A stretch of DNA of 10,095 bases from an uncultured delta proteobacterium (GTDB lineage Bacteria; Myxococcota_A; Polyangia; Polyangiales; Polyangiaceae): the NCBI GenBank assembly GCA_903893335.1, contig CAITLX010000828.1, forward strand, positions 1 through 10,095, read 5' to 3'. The number at the start of each line of letters is the position of its first letter. Position 1 is the stretch's first letter. Below the pieces are notes generated by a model, which was not told the DNA's origin, searched no databases, and saw only the letters and a list, made by a program, of their open reading frames with translations. Both the position numbers and the translations under genes were made by a program. Shown here in pieces: positions 7,384-10,095 of the stretch.

Positions 7384-7799
7384 GGGCGGCTCCGCTTGAT
7401 GCGCGGCGCGGGAGGGCCGCCGGTGCGGGGGGTGTGCGGCGCGGCCGCGAGCCGGGGCGCGGCCGACACGAGCTCGCGCGTGACCGAGCGGAGGTCGGCC
7501 TCGACGGCCCGATCGCGCGCGACCACGACCCAGTCGGCGCCTGCGGGCACGAGCGCTAGCTGGCGGCGGAAGGCCTCGCGCAGCAGGCGCTTGATGCGGT
7601 TGCGCACGACCGCGCCGCCCACCTTGCGCGTCACGGTGACGCCCAGGCGACCGGGCGCCTCGTCGTTGCGGTGGCGCGTGAGCCAGACGAACGCAGGCGA
7701 CGTCACGCGATGGCCTCCGGTCTGGACCGCCACGAAATCGCTGCGCTTTCGGACGCGACGCGCGCGCGGCAGACCCTGAGGGAGTGGCGCGCGCGGCAT
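7380..7799 (-). CDS. rnpA: Ribonuclease P protein component
   Basis: The product is the 139-residue protein subunit of RNase P, which binds the catalytic RNA and helps remove the 5' leader from pre-tRNAs. The signature RNR motif is at residues 66-68 within GGAVVRNRIKRLLREAFRR. The N-terminal part holds RKRSDFVAVQ and a VWLTRHR strand, and LGVTVTRKVG precedes the RNR helix, all as in the family. The core seems complete by about residue 113. The remaining 26 residues are a basic, Pro/Ala-rich tail (APHTPRTGGPP then RIKRSRP), so the protein is somewhat longer than the common 110-125. ATG at 7799 is the first start in frame; a TAG lies three codons upstream. There is no clear Shine-Dalgarno, and a stable hairpin lies 11 nt upstream. 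The stop overlaps the yidD start. Confidence 0.95.
   Translation of the reverse strand: MPRAPLPQGLPRARRVRKRSDFVAVQTGGHRVTSPAFVWLTRHRNDEAPGRLGVTVTRKVGGAVVRNRIKRLLREAFRRQLALVPAGADWVVVARDRAVEADLRSVTRELVSAAPRLAAAPHTPRTGGPPAPRIKRSRP
7390..7393 (-). promoter_or_regulatory. Ribosome binding site of yidD
   Basis: The minus strand reads GGAG 6 nt before the GTG codon. Together with the GTGA overlap with rnpA it supports GTG as the yidD start. Confidence 0.6.
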
Positions 7800-7810
7800 C
7801 GAGGACTACA

Positions 7811-7829
7811 CCCGCGCTCGCCGCGCGGG
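7811..7829 (-). other. Perfect 7-bp GC stem-loop between rpmH and rnpA
   Basis: CCCGCGC at 7811-7817 pairs perfectly with GCGCGGG at 7823-7829 around a 5-nt loop. On the minus-strand transcript it begins 7 nt after the rpmH stop and ends 11 nt before the rnpA ATG, where a ribosome-binding site would normally be. No U-run follows, so it is not a classic intrinsic terminator. It may protect or process the rpmH mRNA, attenuate transcription, or lower rnpA translation relative to rpmH. The pairing is seen; the function is inference. Confidence 0.55.
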
Positions 7830-7836
7830 CATCGAC

Positions 7837-7986
7837 TTACTTCTCGTAGGTCGTGACGGCGAGGCGCCAGCGCCCCTTGCGACGACGGTTCGAGAGTACC
7901 TTCTGTCCGCCCGCCGACTTCATGCGGGCGCGGAACCCGTGCGTGCGGAGGCGGCGGGTGTTGTGCGGCTGGAACGTGCGCTTCAT
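7837..7986 (-). CDS. rpmH: 50S ribosomal protein L34
   Basis: This 49-residue protein is L34 of the large ribosomal subunit. The sequence begins MKRTFQPHNTRRLRTHGFRA and contains RMKSAGGQKVLSNRRRKGR followed by RLAV, which is the canonical L34 pattern. It ends with a small extension, TTYEK, making it a few residues longer than the 44-46 typical of many bacteria. The ATG at 7986 is preferred over in-frame upstream starts because it gives the canonical N terminus and has GAGGA (plus strand 7994-7998) 7 nt upstream. It is the first gene of the rpmH-rnpA-yidD-yidC-khpB block and lies about 35 nt after the predicted transcription start. A 7-bp GC hairpin follows its stop. Confidence 0.98.
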   Translation of the reverse strand: MKRTFQPHNTRRLRTHGFRARMKSAGGQKVLSNRRRKGRWRLAVTTYEK

Positions 7987-7993
7987 GACGGGG

Positions 7994-7998
7994 TCCTC
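7994..7998 (-). promoter_or_regulatory. Ribosome binding site of rpmH
   Basis: The transcript reads GAGGA 7 nt before the rpmH ATG. It is the strongest Shine-Dalgarno match in this block and fixes the start that gives the canonical 49-residue L34. Confidence 0.75.
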
Positions 7999-8027
7999 GG
8001 ATCGCCTCGGGGCGCGAAGGGGGCGGT

Positions 8028-8056
8028 AAACAACCACGCCCCGGGCGACTGGTCAA
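8028..8056 (-). promoter_or_regulatory. Probable sigma-70 type promoter of the rpmH operon
   Basis: On the minus strand TTGACC (plus 8051-8056), a 5/6 match to the -35 consensus, stands exactly 17 nt before TTGTTT (plus 8028-8033), a weak -10 but the only AT-rich hexamer nearby. Transcription would start near 8021, giving a leader of about 35 nt that includes the rpmH ribosome-binding site. The GC-rich spacer holds a short palindrome (GCCC-C-GGGC). Spacing and position make this convincing, though the -10 is poor. Confidence 0.5.
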
Positions 8057-8107
8057 GGGGGGCGCCGCCCCTCACAGGTAATTGGGCCGCACCGGGGGCC
8101 TCTCGGG

Positions 8108-8113
8108 TACGAT
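8108..8113 (+). promoter_or_regulatory. Tentative -10 element of the OmpA-like gene
   Basis: TACGAT matches 4 of 6 consensus bases. No well-spaced -35 is visible; TTGGGC at 8082-8087 is 20 nt away, which is too far for a usual spacer. If real, transcription would start about 7 nt before the ATG, giving a nearly leaderless mRNA, in line with the lack of any purine-rich ribosome-binding site. Confidence 0.25.
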
Positions 8114-8126
8114 CCACCGCCAATCG

Positions 8127-9845
8127 ATGAAGGTCCGTACGCGAACCCACGCCGGCAGGGGGCTCCGGCTCGCGCTGGCCGCGGCTCTGACGACGCTCGG
8201 CGTCGCCGCCCCGGCGCGAGCGCAGCAGAAGACCTTCTACCTCGATCGCCTCGAGATGGGGGGCGCGCCCGACGACGCGCTCGGCATCCCGCGGCTCTCG
8301 GCGAGCACGGACCTGCGCGTGTTCGCGCAGGGCGCGTTCGGCTTCTCGTACAACCCGCTGCGCTCCACCACCGTGGCGCCGTCGGGCAGCGATCTCTCGC
8401 GCCAGCCCAACCCGGTGACCTCGCAGGTCATCAACTACCTGAGCGGGGGCTTCGAGGTCGGCGAGCGGTTCGCGGTCGTGGGCGTGCTGCCGATCGCCCT
8501 CTACGAGACGGGCTCCGACCCCGGGCCGATCGCCCGCGGCGTCGCGCTCTCGAGGGCCGCGGCGCACGATCTCCGCATCGACGCGCGCGTGCTCGCGCTC
8601 GGCTCGGACGCGGGGCGCTTCCGCCTCGGCGTCATCGGCTCGATGTACGCGCCGACGGGCAACGCATACTCGTACGGCAGCGACGGCGGCATCCACGGCT
8701 CGGTCGCGATCGCGGCCGAGGGGCGTCCGGGCGGGCTGCTGCTGCTCACCAACGTCGGCGTCCACCTCCGCCCTCCGTCGTCGATGGGTCAGCTCGCGAT
8801 CGGCGACGAGCTTCGCGTCGCCGCCGGACTCTTCGTTCCCATGCGCGAGGACCGCACGCGGGTCGGCGTCGAGGTCTTCGCCTCGACCGGGCTCGGGTCG
8901 CCGCACGACGCGACGGGCGCCGCCCCCTCCACGTTCCTGTCGCTGCGCAACACCCCGGCCGAGTGGCTCGCCGAGGCGCGCTTCGCGCTCGACGACAAGC
9001 GCATGAGCTGGCTGATCTTCGGCGGAGGCACGCGCCTCGACCCGGGCTACGGCGCCCCCGACGTGCGGGTCGTGGCGGGCATCGGCGCAGCGCTCAGCAC
9101 CGCCGACGCCGCTCCGGCGCCGGTTCGTCAGCGCCACGCGCCCGCCAAGCCGTACGAGGGGCCGGCCGACGCCGACCACGACGGTATCCCGGACGAGACC
9201 GACCTCTGCCCGAACGTCGCCGAGGATCGCGAGCAGCCCGAGCCGAACGACGGCTGCCCGAGGCCGCAGGACCGCGACCACGACGGCATCGTCGACGACC
9301 GCGACCGCTGCCCCGACCTCGCCGAGGACCTCGACGGCTTCGAGGACCACGACGGCTGCCCCGACGTGGACGTCGACGGCGACGGCGTGCCGGACGAGGC
9401 CGACGCGTGCCCGACCGAGCCAGGCGCGGCGAGCGACGATCCGGGCCAGAGCGGGTGCCCGCAGCGGCTGGTGCAGCGCGTCGTCGGCTCCGACGAGATC
9501 CGGATCAAGCAGCAGATCGAGTTCGACCTCGGTCGCGCGACCATCCGGCCGGTGAGCGCCCCGGTGCTCGACGAGATCGCGAAGCTGCTCGCGTCGACGC
9601 CTGCCCTGGCGCACGTCCGCGTCGAGGGGCACACCGACGACCGCGGCAAGGCCGCGAGCAACCAGAAGCTGAGCCAGCAGCGCGCCGAGGCCGTCGTCGC
9701 GTGGCTCGTCGCGCACGGCATCGATGCGTCTCGGCTCGAGGCGCAGGGCCTCGGCTCCACGCGCCCGCTCGTGGCCGAGAAGACGGACGCCGCGCGCAAG
9801 AAGAACCGCCGCGTCGAGCTGCACGTCGTCGAGCAAGCCGACTGA
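8127..9845 (+). CDS. OmpA-family outer-membrane protein with thrombospondin type 3 repeats
   Basis: This 572-residue protein probably anchors the outer membrane to peptidoglycan. Residues 1-32 form a signal peptide (basic start, LALAAALTTLGV core, cut after APARA). Residues about 33-325 alternate Gly/aromatic and hydrophobic strands, as in a beta-barrel, and carry no motif I can name. Residues 348-444 hold acidic DxDxDG-type repeats with paired cysteines, the thrombospondin type 3 (TSP3) stalk that binds calcium in other proteins. The OmpA domain covers about 460-567, with IEFDLGRATIRP, EGHTDDRG (500-507) and LSQQRAEAVVAWL, which has D504/D505 and R519 for diaminopimelate binding. The ATG at 8127 is chosen because it begins the signal peptide; a TTG at 8082 in frame would add 15 unlikely residues. 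No Shine-Dalgarno is visible. This architecture is common in myxobacteria, often in several copies. The gene is divergent from rpmH and appears monocistronic. Confidence 0.9.
   Translation: MKVRTRTHAGRGLRLALAAALTTLGVAAPARAQQKTFYLDRLEMGGAPDDALGIPRLSASTDLRVFAQGAFGFSYNPLRSTTVAPSGSDLSRQPNPVTSQVINYLSGGFEVGERFAVVGVLPIALYETGSDPGPIARGVALSRAAAHDLRIDARVLALGSDAGRFRLGVIGSMYAPTGNAYSYGSDGGIHGSVAIAAEGRPGGLLLLTNVGVHLRPPSSMGQLAIGDELRVAAGLFVPMREDRTRVGVEVFASTGLGSPHDATGAAPSTFLSLRNTPAEWLAEARFALDDKRMSWLIFGGGTRLDPGYGAPDVRVVAGIGAALSTADAAPAPVRQRHAPAKPYEGPADADHDGIPDETDLCPNVAEDREQPEPNDGCPRPQDRDHDGIVDDRDRCPDLAEDLDGFEDHDGCPDVDVDGDGVPDEADACPTEPGAASDDPGQSGCPQRLVQRVVGSDEIRIKQQIEFDLGRATIRPVSAPVLDEIAKLLASTPALAHVRVEGHTDDRGKAASNQKLSQQRAEAVVAWLVAHGIDASRLEAQGLGSTRPLVAEKTDAARKKNRRVELHVVEQAD
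9168..9458 (+). repeat. Thrombospondin type 3-like repeat stalk within the OmpA-family gene
   Basis: Residues 348-444 contain three clear Asp-rich units (DADHDGIPD, DRDHDGIVD, DVDGDGVPD), each followed by a cysteine-proline turn (LCPN, RCPD, ACPT); NDGCP and HDGCP links join them and SGCP closes the array. The repeats are similar at the DNA level (GACCACGACGG recurs). In known TSP3 domains the Asp side chains coordinate calcium and the cysteines form disulfides. Confidence 0.8.
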
Positions 9846-9848
9846 CGC

Positions 9849-9870
9849 GACCGGACGCTCGCGGCCGGTC
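9849..9870. terminator. Palindrome between the convergent OmpA-like and UbiB-like genes
   Basis: GACCGG at 9849-9854 pairs with CCGGTC at 9865-9870, and the inner CGC/GCG can also pair, giving a nearly continuous hairpin in either transcript. It fills the 23-bp gap between two convergent stop codons and reaches into the minus-strand stop. There is no T-run, so a factor-independent bidirectional terminator is possible but unproven. Confidence 0.4.
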
Positions 9871-10095
9871 AGCGCACGCGCGGCGCGAGCAGCGCGCTCG
9901 TGACGGCGAGCAGGCCCGCCGCCGCGGCGCCCCAGAGGCAGGTGCGCGCGAGCGCGTCCTCGCCGTGCAGGTGCAGCGCGAGCGCGGCGAAGCCGGCGGC
10001 GACGCCGACGAAGGTGAGCACGGCCTGTCGCGCGGCGGAGTAGAGCAGCCGCATGCCCTCGGGCAGCCCGCGCACGCGCACCTCGAGCTCGCCGC
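9869..10095 (-). CDS. C-terminal end of a membrane protein, possibly ABC1/AarF/UbiB-type kinase-like (partial)
   Basis: The last 74 codons are visible; the frame stays open to the right edge and stops with TGA at 9869-9871. The fragment begins GELEVRVRGLPEGMRLLYSA and is followed by two hydrophobic helices (VLTFVGVAAGFAALAL and LWGAAAAGLLAVTSALL) split by a short loop containing HGED, ending LAPRVR. This arrangement, a basic amphipathic segment followed by a C-terminal hairpin of two membrane helices, recalls the end of UbiB/AarF (ABC1) atypical kinases. The kinase motifs themselves would lie outside the window, so the call is only a suggestion. A GTG at 10079-10081 could in principle start a 70-residue small membrane protein, but the upstream codons continue plausibly in frame, so I prefer a truncated larger gene. 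Confidence 0.45.
   Translation of the reverse strand, partial: GELEVRVRGLPEGMRLLYSAARQAVLTFVGVAAGFAALALHLHGEDALARTCLWGAAAAGLLAVTSALLAPRVR

Larger units (their letters stand above)
7987..8126. other. Divergent intergenic region between rpmH and the OmpA-like gene
   Basis: These 140 bp are the largest non-coding stretch in the window and must hold promoters for both directions. The rpmH promoter is the only good one. A GGGGC-GCC-GCCCC hairpin lies at 8059-8071, just upstream of its -35. I looked for DnaA-box-like sequences (TTATCCACA type), since rpmH often lies close to dnaA and oriC, and saw none. Confidence 0.6.

Noticed and set aside
7703..8056. A minus-strand open frame spanning rpmH, considered as a Thermus-like rnpA that overlaps rpmH
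   Set aside because: The true RnpA frame has a TAG at 7806-7808 just before its ATG, and the spanning frame has no RNase P or other family pattern.
7987..8126. A replication origin next to rpmH
   Set aside because: rpmH is often near dnaA and oriC, but there are no DnaA boxes, no AT-rich unwinding element and no dnaA or dnaN gene here.
9168..9458. The recurring GAC-rich units, considered as a CRISPR or tandem DNA repeat
   Set aside because: The units are in frame, vary in length, and encode the TSP3 DxDxDG pattern; the repetition is at protein level.
7983..9836. A 617-codon minus-strand open frame opposite the OmpA-like gene
   Set aside because: It has a low-complexity Arg/Val/Ala/Asp composition with no signal peptide or motif. 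The plus-strand OmpA domain is unmistakable.
1..10095. A novel defence, biosynthetic or mobile system
   Set aside because: All of the main genes fall in known families, and there are no transposases, integrases, terminal repeats, tRNA genes or composition shifts that would mark an accessory island.

Overview
The window is very GC-rich, densely packed bacterial chromosome. The combination of a conserved rpmH-rnpA-yidD-yidC-khpB block, an outer-membrane protein with acidic thrombospondin type 3 repeats ahead of an OmpA domain, and strong G/C at third codon positions suggests a member of the Myxococcota, perhaps a Polyangia or Sandaracinus-type organism. That placement is inference from gene style; no rRNA or other taxonomic marker is present.

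Layout. (1) Positions 1-4856, plus strand: the 3' end of a TolC-type outer-membrane channel gene, then a CusB-like adaptor with an N-terminal cysteine/histidine metal-binding domain, then a 1106-residue CusA-like RND pump. The three genes overlap (11 bp and 4 bp), so this is one cusCBA-type operon for exporting monovalent copper or silver across both membranes. (2) Positions 4837-7986, minus strand: rpmH, rnpA, yidD, yidC and khpB (jag), the usual ribosome, RNase P and membrane-insertion cluster. yidD and khpB each start inside the previous stop codon (GTGA and ATGA). A good sigma-70-type promoter is visible upstream of rpmH. (3) Positions 8127-9845, plus strand: an OmpA-family protein with a signal peptide, a probable beta-barrel, a calcium-binding-type repeat stalk and a peptidoglycan-binding domain, divergent from rpmH. 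(4) Positions 9869-10095, minus strand: the C-terminal end of a membrane-anchored protein, possibly an ABC1/AarF/UbiB-type kinase-like protein.

How the genes work together. CusA takes metal from the periplasm or inner membrane, CusB links it to the TolC channel, and the metal leaves the cell. In the second block, RpmH (L34) and RnpA serve translation and tRNA maturation, YidD and YidC insert membrane proteins, and KhpB is an RNA-binding protein.

I see no CRISPR array, tRNA, rRNA, transposon, prophage or recognisable new defence system. The most interesting points are local: a Glu-to-Gln change in the CusA proton-relay triad, a 20-bp tail-to-tail overlap of the pump gene with the essential-gene operon, a perfect GC hairpin in the rpmH-rnpA gap, and a KhpB without the usual Jag N-terminal domain. 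The longest stretch without a gene is the 140-bp divergent region 7987-8126.
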